From positions 142,170,493 through 142,234,492 of the forward strand of contig NC_044557.1 of NCBI RefSeq assembly GCF_007565055.1: 64,000 nt of DNA, read 5' to 3'. The notes beneath the pieces were generated by a model. It saw only the letters and a list, made by a program, of their open reading frames with translations, was not told the DNA's origin and ran no database searches. Source of the stretch: Rhinopithecus roxellana (Eukaryota; Chordata; Mammalia; Primates; Cercopithecidae). Of the stretch, positions 43,547 to 55,924 are shown in pieces. Position 1 is the first letter of the stretch; each line of letters opens with the position of its first letter. A program made the translations under genes and the position numbers.

Positions 43547-43866
43547 GGCCGGGTGTGGTGGCTCACGCCTGTAATCCCAGCACTTTGGGAGGCCGAGACA
43601 GGTGGATGACCTGAGGTCAGGAGTTCAAGACCAGCCCGGCCAACATGGTGAAACCCCATCTCTACTAAAAATACAAAAATTAGCCAGGTGTGGCGGTGGG
43701 CCCCTGTAATCCTGGCTACTCCAGAGGCTGAAGCAGGAGAATCGCTCTGCTTGAACCTAGGAGGCAGAGGTTAAAGTGAGCTGAGATTGCACCACTACAC
43801 TCCAGCCTGGTTAACAAGAGCAAAACTCTGTCTCAAAGAAAACCCCCCAAAACACAAAAAACGAAA
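43547..43866 (+). mobile_element. Alu (S-like), sense
   Basis: Full-length copy with an A/C-rich tail. AAGAATGG(A/G)GCA before and after marks the target duplication. Confidence 0.9.
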
Positions 43867-44205
43867 AGAATGGGGCAACGAAGTCAGATGCATCCACTGC
43901 ACCATATTTCATTTAATTATAAATTCACATAAGCCCACATGCAAACGGCCAAAGCACCTTTATGATTTTCCATTTTTCAAAAACATTTTTTATTTAACTT
44001 TATTAAAAAGACTGATAAAACATAAGGTTTGAACTCCTTAAAGGTTACATATCTGGTTCCTTCCTTAAGATCTATGATCCAGTGAGAACAAAGAATATTT
44101 TCAACTTTCTATCTTATCTTTTTAGAGATTTATTTATAATTTCCCTTATCTATATGTCCCTATGTGCTCTATTGTCCAGTGACATGTTAGGATGCCACTG
44201 CCATT
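43867..44205. other. Unassigned spacer
   Basis: AT-rich sequence with no repeat family or gene that I recognise. Confidence 0.4.
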
Positions 44206-44471
44206 TAGTTTCACTCTTGTTGCCCAGGTTGGAATGCAGTATGCGATCTTGGCTCACTGCAAACTCTCCTTCCTGGGTTCAAGTGATTCTCCTGCCTCAG
44301 CCTCCTAAGTAGCTGGCATTACAGGTGTGTGCCACCATGCCCAGCTAATTTTTGTATTTTTAGCAGAGATGGGGGTCTTTCCATGGTGGCCAGGCTGGTC
44401 TTGAACTCTTGACCTCAGGTGATCTGCCCACTTTGGCCTCCCAATGCTGGGATTATAGGCGTGAGCCACCC
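44206..44471 (-). mobile_element. Older Alu, antisense, tail lost
   Basis: Alu from TCACTCTTGTTGCCCAGGTT to GGCGTGAGCCACCC, without the T tract, diverged. Confidence 0.85.
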
Positions 44472-45030
44472 TTATATCATTCTTAAACAGACATGATCTT
44501 ACATGCCATCCTCCAAGATGTCCTCCAGTTCCCAATTATTATATTTCCCTCTGTAGTCTACATGTCTTGTTCCTTTATGTTTGACTCACTATAACTGACA
44601 GAAAAGTGAATTAGTTAAAAGGTGAGACTGCCCAAATAGTTTATAAATAACTAAATAACAAGATTTGATTCATTTCTATGTGCCCCTCATGTTTAACATA
44701 TAAATACATACTCACACCTTACATAAATGAGCCACAAACTAGCAAGTGTATCAACAGAGACTCACCTGATTCTTAAAGCAGAACACGGTATCTTTCTGTC
44801 ATGTGAAAGTTCAGAGTCATCATTCAAAAACATATGGCAAGATCTTCAGGAACCTCCTAAAAGAGAAAACATATCCAACAGCTGTATTGTTTAATGTATC
44901 TCCTAATCCTTTGATAATCAGTAACCTCTATGGAGTTAAAAAAGCAAATAACCAGTCAATAAAAATGTTAAATTAACCAGAGCATCTGAAAATAAAGCTG
45001 TTCCGAGCCATGGGTGAGAGGAAAAGGAAT
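44472..45030. other. Unassigned spacer
   Basis: No gene, RNA gene or repeat family recognised. Confidence 0.4.
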
Positions 45031-45044
45031 AGAAGATACATTAT

Positions 45045-45362
45045 TATTATTATTATTATTATTATTTTTTTTTTTTTTTTGAGACGGAGTCTCACTCTGT
45101 CGCCCAGGCTGGAGTGCAGTGGCCGGATCTCAGCTCACTGCAAGCTCCGCCTCCCGGGTTTACGCCATTCTCCTGCCTCAGCCTCCCGAGTGGCTGGGAC
45201 TACAGGGGCCCGCCACCTCGCCCGGCTAGTGTTTTGTATTTTTTAGTAGAGACGAGGTTTCACCGTGTTCGCTAGGATGGTCTCGATCTCCTGACCTCGT
45301 GATCCGCCCGTCTCGGCCTCCCCAAGCGCTGGGATTACAGGCTTGAGCCACCGCGCCCGGCC
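45045..45362 (-). mobile_element. AluY, Old World monkey type, with (TTA)n tail
   Basis: AGAAGATACATTAT at 45031-45044 and 45363-45376 is the target duplication. The oligo(dT) end carries a (TTA)n run before the pure T tract. Confidence 0.93.
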
Positions 45363-45376
45363 AGAAGATACATTAT

Positions 45377-46171
45377 AATCACACTGACAAGTAGGTTCAT
45401 TTTTGATCTTGCCCATCAAGTGCTAAGTGCTATAATGCCTTCCTCAGATAGGCAAACAATCCACTTTCTAAAATAGAAAATATTCACTCTGGTTCTTTAA
45501 ATAGTAAAGAGTAGCTGCCATGTAGTGACTTGTTGCTTAGTAATACTGCTGTATACCTTCTCTCCTCTCTGAGCCAGGGAACCCTTCCCATTCTCTATTG
45601 GAATTGAAACCTTTTCATTTTTCTGGAAAACCGTTTCTCTAGCCTTCTGTTTTTAAAGCTGTTACCAGATCAAGGGGAGTGATTAATGAATTCTGAGTTT
45701 TCAAGCCCAGGCAAATGAAAGGGCAAAGTGAGAGCTCAGAGACACAGAGAGGCTTCCATGTATAAACAAGAAACCACCTGGTGGCACAGAGGAGGTGAGA
45801 GAACCTTTTTTTTTCTTTTTCAAAGCAAGCAGTGACTCCTGGAAGCCTTCAAGATCTGGTACAAAAGGGAATAAAAACCAACCAAAAATATTTAGTAAGA
45901 CAATAGTGCAGTATCAGCCTCTTTTTTTGTTTGGTTTTAAGTTCTTTCTTTCTTTTCTTTTTAATTGAAGTAAAATTACTACACATAAATGCTAAAAGTT
46001 AGGGGAAAATCCTGTGAGGGATAATTGACCAAAGTTCTTTCTTGATAACCTTAAAAGCTTACAAATTGGTAGTACTAAAGGCTTTCAAACAAAAGCCAGG
46101 AACAAGCTAAATACATCCACTGTGTGACTGTAGAAACACTCAACAGGTGACGGGAAATCAAGTACTCTGTG
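45377..46171. other. Unassigned spacer, includes donor-like 39-mer
   Basis: No gene recognised. The stretch 45822-45860 is nearly identical to the foreign insert in the L1 at 41592-41630. Other parts are unremarkable. Confidence 0.45.
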
Positions 46172-46528
46172 CAGGAACGCCTCAGTGATATTGCAGGTTT
46201 GGTTCTAGAACGCTGCAATAAAGTGAATATTGCAATATAGCAAATCAGACCATTTTTTTTTGTTTTCCCAGTGCCTATAAATTTATGTTTACAGTGTATT
46301 GTAGTCTAGGAAGTGTGCAATAGCACTATATCTAAAAACATACATACCTTGATGTAAAAATACCTTATTGCTAAAAAATGCTAAAACAGAGACAAGAAGT
46401 GAGCACGTGCGATTGGAAAAATGGTGCCGATAGACTTGCTCATCACAGGGGTTGCCACAAACCCTCAATTTGTAAAAAATGCAGTGTCTGCGAAGTGCAA
46501 TAAAGTGCAGTAAAACAAGGTACGCCTG
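46172..46528 (-). mobile_element. Internally deleted Tigger1-like DNA transposon
   Basis: The two ends are an inverted pair: CAGGAACGCCTCAGTGATAT at the left and AAAACAAGGTACGCCTG at the right. Subterminal blocks 'ctgcaataaagtgaatattgcaatatagc' and 'gaaaaatggtgccgatagacttgctc' are those of Tigger1. At about 357 bp, the transposase is entirely missing. TA follows the right end. Confidence 0.82.
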
Positions 46529-46845
46529 TACTCACAGAGAAGAATATTCTAATTAAGTGCAAGCCAGCATGAGGATATGAAAACTCCAGAGCATAAAATA
46601 CCGCATAGGTTTTAGCGTGTCACAACTTGCCCATTCCAATGTCCTCCTTTGTCTAATATTCAGAAGAAAGGCGATTTTTTTCCACTCTTGTATTCTTGGG
46701 TGGTGAAGGTGGCAGTGTGGTAGAGCAGAGAGGGATGTGAGGCAGGGTCTTGCCTCCAGTCTGTTGAATGAGCTGGGATAAGACACTTATATTTTTTAGG
46801 TCCAGGTTTTCTCATCAGTCAAACTAATTGATCAAAAAAAGTTTC
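46529..46845 (+). repeat. Spacer with a weak MIR-like segment
   Basis: Only 46740-46825 ('ttgaatgagctgggataagacactta', 'tccaggttttctcatcagtc') suggests a MIR core. The rest is unassigned. Confidence 0.4.
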
Positions 46846-47150
46846 GGCCAGGTGTGGTGGCTCACGCCTGTAATCCCAGCACTTTGGGAGGCCGAGGCAG
46901 GTGGATCACGAGGTCAGGAGATCGAGACCATCCTGGCTAACATGGTGAAATCCCGTCTCTACTAAAAATACAAAAAAAAAAAAAAAAAAAAGCCAGGCAT
47001 GGTGGTGGGCGCTTGTAGTCCCAGCTACTCAGCAGGTTGAGGCAGGAGAATGGCATGAACCCGGGAGGTAGAGCTTGTAGTGAGCTGAGATGGCACCATT
47101 GCACTCCAGCCTGGGCGACAGAGTGAGACTCATCTTAAAAAAAAAGAAAA
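46846..47150 (+). mobile_element. AluY-like, sense
   Basis: Full-length copy with GATCACGAGGTCAGGAGATC. A long A tract lies in the mid-linker (46972-46990), and the tail runs into a T-rich flank. Confidence 0.9.
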
Positions 47151-47249
47151 TTTTTTTTCTTTTGGTTTAAATTTCTTATTCTGTGGTTGGTCTTAGCAGC
47201 TATGAATTCTGAGAAAGCCACAACCTTTCTTATCCTCTGCCTCCACCAG

Positions 47250-49385
47250 TGCAAAAAAGATGAGGGTATAAACCAAAAATAAAATCCTGTGTCCCCCAGC
47301 TGCCTGAACAGACCCCTTCCTGGCCAAGGGAACCCCAGAGAAACCTGAAAAATGGAATTCCTAGCCATGATGGGAAGGGAGGGCAGATATGCCTTGTCAT
47401 ACCTCCTCCTTTTTGGAGTTTAGGCATGACTGACCAGCATTAAAGTTAAAATAAAGATCCTAATATCACCGGAAAGGGCTCCCAATCCTGCCTCCAAGAG
47501 ATGGTTCTTGCATCTCGCACAAAAAAGAATTTAAGGTGAATTCACACAGTAAAGTGAAAGCAAGTTTATTAGGAAAGTAAAGGAATAAAATAATGGCTAC
47601 TCCATAGACAGAGCAGCCCTGAGAGCTGCTGGTTGCCCATTTTTGTGGTTATTCCTTGATTATATGCTAAACAAGGGGTGGATTATTCATGCCTCCCCTT
47701 TTAGACCATATAGGGTAATTTCCTGATGTGGCCATGGCATTTGTAAACTGTGACGGTGCTGCTGGGAGTGTAGCAGTAGGGACGACTAGAGGTCACTCTC
47801 ATCACCATCTTGGTTTTGGTGGGTTTTGGCCAGCTTCTTTCCTGCAGCCTCTTTTATTAGCAGGGTCTTTATGACCTGTATCTTGTGCTGACCTCCTGTC
47901 TCATCCTGTGACTTAGAATGCCTTAACCATCTGGGAATGTAGCTCAGTAGGTCTCAGCCTCATTTTACCCGGCTCCTATTCAAGATGGAGTTGCTCTGGT
48001 TTAAATGCCTCTGACAATAACACTCACAAAACAGAATCTGTCAGGCAATTAGATACCAAATTAAAAACAAGGCCTAAGGCCATGCAAAGCCAAAGTCAAC
48101 TCACACCCTACTAACCATAAAATCTTGTTAAATGGCTTGTTATTATCCTGATATAATATGGCTTACTTGCCAGCCTGACTCTGGTATAACATCACATGAC
48201 AGATAGCAAACTCTGAAGGAAATCAAAATATTTCACCCCAAAATGTAATTCTGTGACATATTTTGAAATGACCCTGCAAAGTTGTCTTTTATGGGGGAAA
48301 TTTGCATCTGTAGAGAACTGCCATTAATGCAGCCAGGCCTTCCCTTTCTAGGTCTTTCCATGATCTAGGATCTAGGAGAGATTAGCTTAGAACCTGACAC
48401 GTTTAAAGGCTTGAAAAGAAACATTTACAGTCTATTCTCTCTGACCACTACCACCTAAGAGGCTTCCTCTACATAACAAGGGCCTTGCCCCCAACAACCA
48501 CCTTATCTTAACCCAATTATTCCTTTCTACTAACTTCAAGTCTTTAGACAATAGCCTAACTTTCCCAACAGGTGGTCAACTCAAGAATCCCTAAAACCCA
48601 CTTTTAAGATACAATGAATCAGTTTCTCTTCAAAGGTTTAGCCTGTTAACTTCCTAGTCCTTTGTTCTCCAACTCAACTTTCTTGTTCTACATGTCTCCT
48701 TGCCCCTAGTTACTGGAAACAGCCTACCTGCTTCCCATCAGCATTAATCAATAACTCACATGTGTTCCCTTGATTACCTGCACCCACTGTTCCCCCGAAA
48801 CTTCACATTTCACACACTTCACCACTATACCTCACATCCCCCTTCCCTTCCATATTTAGAAAAATATTTGCAAGTAGTCAATCGGGTCAGCTCAAATTGT
48901 GTGGTCTGACCCCAGTCCATGGGGGAATGACACAGAGGTAAGGACTATACATCAGAGATAAAAATCCCCTGCTCTTCTTTGTTCAGTGTGCTCTTGTGAT
49001 CTTGACTGACATGAGTGGCACCCTTCTGCAGAAGTAAACTACCTTGCTGAGAAAACGTTTGCCTGAGTGCTGGTTTCACTTTGCGGCACCAAGCATTTAT
49101 CCCTAGAACATTTTTATCTCCAACATACCTATGCCTTTTAAGCCCCCCAGTTTGAGATGTCCTGCCATTTCAGGCTGAACCAATGTACGCCTTCTATGTA
49201 CTGGTTTATGTCATTGCCTGCAACTCCTGTCTCCCAAAATGTATGGAAGCAAACTGTAACCCCACCACTTCGGGACCACGTACTCGAGGATTCTTGGGTT
49301 TGTGTTTTCCCCGGACTGCAGTCATGCATTTAGAATAAACCTCTTTAAAATATTTTTATAGAGTTTGATTTTTCCACTAACGAGG
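47250..49385 (-). mobile_element. Old LTR-type sequence(s), split by a solo LTR; family uncertain
   Basis: 47340-47460 and 48017-48330 read as one repeat once the solo LTR (47461-48016) is removed ('gaccagcattaaagttaaaataaagatc' then 'aacactcacaaaacag'). 48790-49385 has LTR-like features: a U5-like end and a polyadenylation signal AATAAA at 49334-49339. Probably two or more nested ERVL/ERV1 LTRs. Strand is mixed or uncertain, and no coding frame survives. Confidence 0.45.
47461..48016 (-). mobile_element. ERV1 solo LTR, copy 1
   Basis: On the minus strand it begins TGTCAGAGGCATTTAAACC. Blocks GGTCATAAAGACCCTGCTAA and AAGATGGTGATGAGAGTGAC are shared with 50616-51539. The 3' terminus is eroded and no clear duplication is visible. 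I think of an LTR1-like family but could not check. Confidence 0.7.
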
Positions 49386-50260
49386 GGAACTGGACACCAT
49401 GATTCTAAATTCTTTCTAGTTCTAGATTTCAGTGATTTCTTGTCCCTTCACTACGGAGATAATAGAATGAAAAGGACTCGTATTTGAATGAACAAGTCCA
49501 CAAAAATCAGAAGGAGGCTGTGGGAAAAAGAAGGATAACATGTGCTACTTGAGATCATCAGCATTGGAAAACTAAGCATGCAGTGTATTCAGAAGGCAAT
49601 TCTTCATCAGCAAAACGAATCAAGGCACAATATCACCCCTTTCTCTAAATCCTTTTGCCAGACGTTATTTACAAAACAGAGAAAGGCGAATAGAACAATG
49701 ATAACTTTCACCCAGTGTGAACAAGTGTACAGACATCTGGGTAATGAAAAGCTGATACTTCCAATGTCATTTTACAGATGACTGTTTAATACCCAGCTCT
49801 CCAGTGCAGATTTCCTAGATATATACCTGCAACCAACTAAGCATAACACTAGATGTCAGTAGATATAGTTGAAAAAAACGAAGCCTCATCCAGCAGTTTG
49901 AAAATCAGAGGAAATAATTTCCATTTACAGAACAGCTTATTCCAACAAACTTGTTGGACCAATGATTCTGTTTCCCAGCAGCCATCCATCTTTTTTAACC
50001 CAAGTGTTATATGACCTTGGAAATCGTGGTTTTTACAGATGTTTGAATTGTGCCTTATGAAGTCATCTTGATGGTTTCCAGATGATAATACGTTTAGAAA
50101 GTATTTCAGTGCTGGGTTGATTGGTCCTGAAGATGTCACATTTTCTTGTGAAAGTTGTCTTGCTTATCCTTCTCCTTTGAATATTTGTATTTATCCATTT
50201 ACACATACATAGGTATTTGTGTAAACATCTAAGTAAACACAGGTAAACAACACGATGGTT
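49386..50260. other. Unassigned single-copy-looking sequence
   Basis: No repeat family is recognised over about 870 bp, which is uncommon in this window. The frames at 49542-49781 (+) and 49849-50139 (-) have no recognisable domain or coding signature. Confidence 0.4.
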
Positions 50261-50261
50261 C

Positions 50262-50440
50262 TGGCTGCTTGATGTAGTGGGGAGAGCACTGGACTAAGAC
50301 TATTCAACGTCATTCACATCATGTTACTCCTTCATTTGGGTTCTTGGTTTTTAGAAATGTTAAATTAGGAAGTGAGATTATGGGACCCTTAACTAAAGTC
50401 TCTTTTAACTCTAATTTCCTAATTTTGTATTTCTTCTAAG
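50262..50440 (+). repeat. MIR/MIR3-like SINE
   Basis: GTAGTGGGGAGAGCACTGGA at the head and 'ggacccttaactaaagtctcttttaactctaattt' at the end are in the MIR order. Confidence 0.6.
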
Positions 50441-50615
50441 AACAATTTTAAACCACCTTAGACAAAGCAGACAATACTCCAGTACTACAGACATCAGAAG
50501 TATTTCATCTTAGTTATCTAATTATCTTTTCTTCTGATAACCTCTTGGAGAGGGAGAGAAGTTAAAACTAAATTGCCAGGCGAGAGGATCAGATCCTTAT
50601 TAGCGGTTCTAATTT

Positions 50616-51539
50616 TGTTATCAGAAAGGGGTCCCAATCCAGACCCCCAAAGAGGGTTCTTAGATCTTGTGCAAGAAAGAATTTGGGCGAGTCCACAGAG
50701 TAAAGTCAAAGCAAGTTTATTAAGAAAGTCAAGGGAATAGAAGAATGGCTACTCCATAAGCAGGGCAGCAGTTTAGGCTGCTGGACTAAGGACACTTATA
50801 GTTACTTACTGATTATTTGCTAAACAGGGGGTGGATTATTCATGAATTTTCTGGGAAAGGGATGGGCAATTCCCAGAACTGAGGGTTCCTTCTTTTTTTT
50901 TTTTTTTTTTTTTTTTAGGTGGAGACTTGCTCTGTTGCTCAGGCTGAAGCGATCTAGGCTCACTGCAACCTCTGCCTCTTGGGTTCACGCCATTCTCTTG
51001 CCTCAGCCTCCCAAGTAGCTGGGACTACAGGCGCCTGCCACCGCGCCTGGCTAATTTTTTGTACTTTTAGTAGAAACGGGGTTTCACCGTGTTAGCCAGG
51101 ATGGTCTCAATCTCCTGACCTCGAGATCCGCCCGCCTTGGCCTCCCAAAGTGCTGGGATTACAGGCATGAGCCACCCTGCTGGCTGGTTCCTCCCCAGGA
51201 TAACTTCCTGGCTTTGTCATGGCATCTGTAAACTGTCCTCCCGCTGATGGGAGCATCTTCTAGCATGCTAATGCATTATAATCAGTGTAAGATGAGCAGT
51301 GAGGACCACCAGAGGTCACTTTCTTTGCCATCTTGGTTTTGGTGGGTTTAGGCCGGCTTCTTTACCACAGCCTGTTTTATCAGCAAGGTCTTTATGACCT
51401 GTGTCTTCTACCGACCTCCTGTCTCATCCTGTGACTTAGAATGCCTTAACCATCTGGGAATGCAGCCCAGCAGGTCTCAGTCTTATTTTATGCAGATCTT
51501 ATTGAATATGGAGTTGCTCTGGTTCAAATGCCTCTGACA
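50616..51539 (-). mobile_element. ERV1 solo LTR, copy 2, split by an Alu
   Basis: On the minus strand, TGTCAGAGGCATTTGAACCA to CTTTCTGATAACA. ATTT directly flanks both ends (50612-50615 and 51540-51543), a 4-bp duplication as expected for ERV1. It is a relative of copy 1, same orientation, 2.6 kb away, with non-ERV sequence between them. Confidence 0.78.
50891..51185 (-). mobile_element. Alu (Y/S-like), antisense, inside the solo LTR
   Basis: T tract then Alu to GAGCCACCCTGCTGGCT. GGTTCCT on both sides (50884-50890 and 51186-51192) marks the duplication. About 20 bp of the left-monomer box region are deleted. Confidence 0.88.
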
Positions 51540-51543
51540 ATTT

Positions 51544-51980
51544 TCTGATTATGACCCTTGCTTACTTGTTACCAGAACTAACCTCAACAACTAGACAAAA
51601 TACTCTCAAGTAACACTAGGGGGAATATGCTTATGTGGTGTCTCTGGCCACGCTGTAAGTGCCATTTATCCAGCAGTCATTTGGAGAACCAGATAACGAT
51701 GAGAGACCACATGTAAAGGTTCTTCAGTACTGTAACCAGCAGCTTAACAGCTAAGCCTCAAACTGCATTTTAAACTATTTTTTCTTCTTTGCTTTTTCCT
51801 CTTCCTCCTCTTGGTCTCAAGATAAAACTTTGAGAAAAACTGCATGTATGTTACCGCTCATCTTAAAGTACAGCCTCAGAATGGGCTGTGAATCTCCACT
51901 CCCTTTCCTTTCCCACGCTATACTCCCATGCCTTACGCACATTTATTCACCTATGTGCTTGTTCAGCACATACCATGTCC
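51544..51980. other. Unassigned spacer
   Basis: No recognisable gene or repeat family. Confidence 0.4.
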
Positions 51981-52295
51981 TCTCTCTCTCTCTCTCTTTT
52001 TTTTTTTTTGAGATGGAGTCTCGCTCTGTCGCCCAGGCTGGAGTGCAGTGGCATGATCTCAGCTCACTGCAACCTCCGCCACCTGGGTTCAAGCGATTCT
52101 TCTGCCTCAGTCAGTCTCCCGAGTAGCTGGGACTACAGGCGCGCAACACCACTCCCGGATCATTTTTTATATTTTTAGTAGAGATGTGGTTTCACCATGT
52201 TAACCATGCTGGTCTCGAACTCCTGACCTTAGGTGATCCATCCGCCTTGGCCTCTAAAAGTGCTGGGATTCCAGGTGTGAGCCACCACACCCACC
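51981..52295 (-). mobile_element. Alu (S-like), antisense, with (TC)n tail
   Basis: A (TC)n run at 51980-51996 precedes the T tract, i.e. a GA-drifted A tail. The Alu ends CCACCACACCCACC. Confidence 0.88.
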
Positions 52296-52424
52296 CGCGC
52301 TCTCTTATCTGGTCATATGTTTCCTTACAAGCTCAGCAGTCAGATTCTGACAGGGATTAGTCACCTCTGGAATTCTTTCTTCAACAAAAGATTACTTTGA
52401 GGATGGAACCCACACTTGACTGAA

Positions 52425-52735
52425 GAGTGACAAATTTGTAACCTGGCAGGATCCCCACGATGGTGCCAGTACCTTCACCAATTGGGACAATAATTTAAGA
52501 CGACCACAGAGCAAGTCACGCCACCTGGCACCTCCTGCTCTCTTTTCTTCGTCTGTATTCCAAACCCTTTCTTTAAAAACCCATATTCCCTCCAAGAACT
52601 GGAGAGTGGAACTTTTTTCTGCTCTTCCCCTGCTAGCATGAATAATAAAATCCTTCTCCCTCTTACTACAACTCATTATTATTTTTGATTTCTCTCTGCA
52701 AGCAGTGGGCAGCTGGACCCTTTTGCCGGTTACAA
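52425..52735 (+). mobile_element. ERV LTR-like R-U5 segment
   Basis: It holds TTTCTTTAAAAACCCATATT (possible TATA variant), AATAAA at 52644-52649, and ends GACCCTTTTGCCGGTTACA. That is typical of an LTR R-U5 with its CA terminus. The U3 start is unclear. Confidence 0.5.
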
Positions 52736-53239
52736 TACAACCTCCACAAAAAAAGGGCAACAGTTTAAAGTAATAGTCCTTTTTCTCATCAGGGGACAAA
52801 CGACAAACAAAACTCTTGAGAGTAACAAATGCTTTTTCTGGTAACAGTACCTAACGGTGGGTCGTTTGAATTTTTGGCTAGAAAAAAGAGAAGAGCACTG
52901 AGATAAACAGCACTTGAATTCTTTTGTTCAGCCATCAGGAAGTAATTACCTTTCAGTTTTCCAGATACCTGCTAGAAAAATTTATCATGATGTTTAAACT
53001 ATCCACAGAAACAGACTCAAGGGGAACCTAGACCCTAGAAACAGATATGGATGGATAAGCCCAAAAGGCATAAAGAAAGCGTCCATGCTCACTCACTGCA
53101 AGCACAGAATTTCCAGCCTTGGATTGACACCATTCTATCATCATCAGATTGCTCTCTTATTCAAACTATAAATACCACCCTAGATGGGTCACAGGGAAGC
53201 TGATATCTATTGGTCCCTTAGGATGCATTTTTTTGCGAC
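52736..53239. other. Unassigned spacer
   Basis: No gene or repeat recognised. Confidence 0.4.
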
Positions 53240-53250
53240 GTCATTTTCTT

Positions 53251-53638
53251 TTTTTCTCCTCTTCTCTTCTTTCTCTTTCTCTCTCTCTCTCTCTCTCTCT
53301 GTCTTTCTTTCTTTCTCTTTCTCTCTCTCTCTCTTTTTTTTTTTTTTGTTGTTGAGACGGGGTTTCACTCTTGTTGCCCAGGCTGGAGTACAATGGTGTG
53401 ATTTTTGGCTCACTGCAACCTCCGCCTCCCGGGTTCAAGCAATTCTCTTGCCTCAGCCTCCCGAGTAGCTGGGACTTCAGGCGCATGCCACCACACCTGC
53501 TGAACTTTTTGAATTTTTAGTAGAGACAGGGTTTCTCCATGTTGATCAGGCTGGTCTCGAACTCCCTACTTCAGGTGATCCGCCCGCCTTGGCCTCCCAA
53601 TGTGCTGGGATTACTGGCGTGAGCCACCGTGCCTGGCT
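53251..53638 (-). mobile_element. Alu (S-like), antisense, with expanded TC/TTTC tail
   Basis: GTCATTTTCT at 53240-53249 and 53645-53654 is the duplication. The 53251-53347 pyrimidine run therefore lies inside the inserted unit, as an A tail turned into a (GA)n/(GAAA)n microsatellite. Confidence 0.9.
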
Positions 53639-53654
53639 TGGGGTGTCATTTTCT

Positions 53655-55909
53655 CTGTAGCATCTAGCAGATTGACAACCTTGAGAAATGGAAACTGTGA
53701 GAGACAAAGGAGTGTACGGGAGAACTTGTGGGCTGTAGCCTCATAGACAGAAATCTCTTCTGCAATATTCCTAGTTACTTCAGAGTCTCTGGTTTGCAGA
53801 CCCTCCAAAATCCCCAACAACTTTATATAGTGATCAAGGTTGCCCGTGTACCTCTTAAGACATGTTTCAAAGAACTAAGCGTGAGTCAACTACCAGTCTG
53901 AATGGCTAGGATGCCAGGCTGCTGTGTGCAGACATCAGGTCCCTGAAAGAGGAAGATGAGCGGAGAGGTGGATTTTACCCTGGGCTTATTTTCTCTGCAC
54001 CTGCCAGGGTTCTTAGTTGCAACCACCTATATTAACTCTGCTTATTTAAACAGAGAAGTAATTTCTTACAAGGAGATCCAAAAATTTTAAAATTGATAGG
54101 GAGGTTTGGCAACAAGGCAACCATACAGAGACAAGACTTACTAAAAATCATACCACAGAAAGAGCTTGTTTGGGTCACTGGACACTCAGAACCACTGCTG
54201 CTAGGCTGTGCCCCTCCCCACACTCGCTGCCACATTGTAGGACCCTAGATCCATCACAGTCACCACAAGAAGACACCCCTATCATTTGTGTTACTCTTCA
54301 GGATTCAAAGTCCATAATGTAGCATCAGATTGGGTGAGTCTAGGTCTCATGTCCACCTTCCCAGCTGCCACATGATCGTCAAGACAGAACAGCTGCCCAA
54401 CCTTCAGCTTCCAGTGTAGAATGTTGGACCTGCTTCTGCATCTTGAAATTCATTCCAGATAGGAATGATTGGATGCTGAGAAGTCCATAGCAACTGTCCA
54501 ATGTTTTAGCTACAATGGAACCAAAAGACTGGAGATGCAAATACGCATAAAATAGATCTTTCTTTGGTTCTGTCTTATTTCATGACATCAGACACTAAAC
54601 ACAGTTCTGCATTATCTCTATCCACTATAAATGAAGAACATGAATTTAAAAAAAAATTTCTCTAAAAACAAAGACCTTGAATTACTGGGGAAGAGTTGTT
54701 GGAATTTAACAGGATTTTACCTTTATCCTTGTCTCCTGAAGTTTAGGATCAATATTCTAAGAGCCTCATCCAAGGTTTCTTTATTCTTTTCACTTTGAAG
54801 AAACCAATTTTAACGAAGCCCACAGACTGTGAAGAGGAAAGGTGAGAAGCCAGAGGCAGCTTGTCATTCTGGGCTTAAATAAGGAAGGAACTTGAACCCA
54901 GTCACCTTGAATCTGAATGATGAACAAACTGACTAATTTTCTGGGTTGATTGAAACTCAAAGCTGAATACTCCCACTATCTAACCTGGAATTTTGCCTTC
55001 AGATATGCATACAGGGAATTCTGACAGGAGTGAGTGACAGCCCTAATCCCTGTCTCTCTGTATTTCAGTGACCTTTTGGAGGGGGCAAACTCAAATATGC
55101 TTGAGTTTGCAACCCTGTACAGCTTGAAGAAAGCTAAGGGTGATGTGGGAATTAAGGACATAAAAATAAAAAAAACGATTTCACCTAAACAGACATGTTT
55201 TCTAACTATGGCAGAGTAATAAATTTTGAAATATATCCCATTTTTTTCCCCTTTCAAGTCCCTTAGAGATTCTCTACCCCCTCAATTCCCAGCAATCCTT
55301 AAACGATTGAAACTAGAGTAGGAGATTGAGGCTTTTACCCCTGGAAAATTGCAAAAAAATTTTTTCTAAGAAGGGGGAAAATGTAATGATAAAATAGAAT
55401 CACCTAAATATATTTGGCTGAGAGGAGGTTTTAGAACAACAAAATTGGTGCTCCATTTCTCCAGAGTGTGTCATTATGACCCAACATGGTATTAGATGAG
55501 CCAGAGGTGGCTGATGGAGGTCCCCATTTGTGTGGACATTAAGGTGGCATCTTAAGGCTCAAGTGGAGTCAAATAAACACTTGAGAGTTTAACTGTGAGA
55601 TGGAACTAGAAGTGCTGAAAAATGCAGTCAAGTGGGAGATATATCTGGGGCAAACTGTCAAGGCTGCAGGGTGCAGGAACCTCAGAACTGGAGGTAACAG
55701 CAAAGTACATGATCATCAGCAGCAGATGCCAGCATTATGCCTAAAACACCAGGAAGTACCACCCATATTTTAAGAGATTATAGCACAGGATTCCAAAGAC
55801 CAGTGGATGCTGAAATAAAGAGGCCATGCTCAAAGACCACACGACGTTAGACATTAGAACAGAGGTCAACAGCAGTATATATACAGACCAAACACCCTCC
55901 CTGATCACC
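53655..55909. other. Unassigned region, few recognisable features
   Basis: 2.25 kb without a firm repeat or gene. At 55034-55219 a 61-codon frame follows a pyrimidine-rich CTCTCTGTATTTCAG (splice-acceptor-like) and is closed just before AATAAA (55220-55225). At 55367-55381 a purine tract AAGAAGGGGGAAAA precedes TGTAATG, resembling a polypurine tract/LTR boundary. Neither is enough to call a gene or an ERV. Confidence 0.4.
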
Positions 55910-55924
55910 TATGATGTTAAATGT

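Noticed and set aside
52392..52799. 135-codon minus-strand frame as a gene
   Set aside because: It overlaps the R-U5 part of an LTR-like element on the other strand, and its composition shows no domain or conservation signal that I can see.
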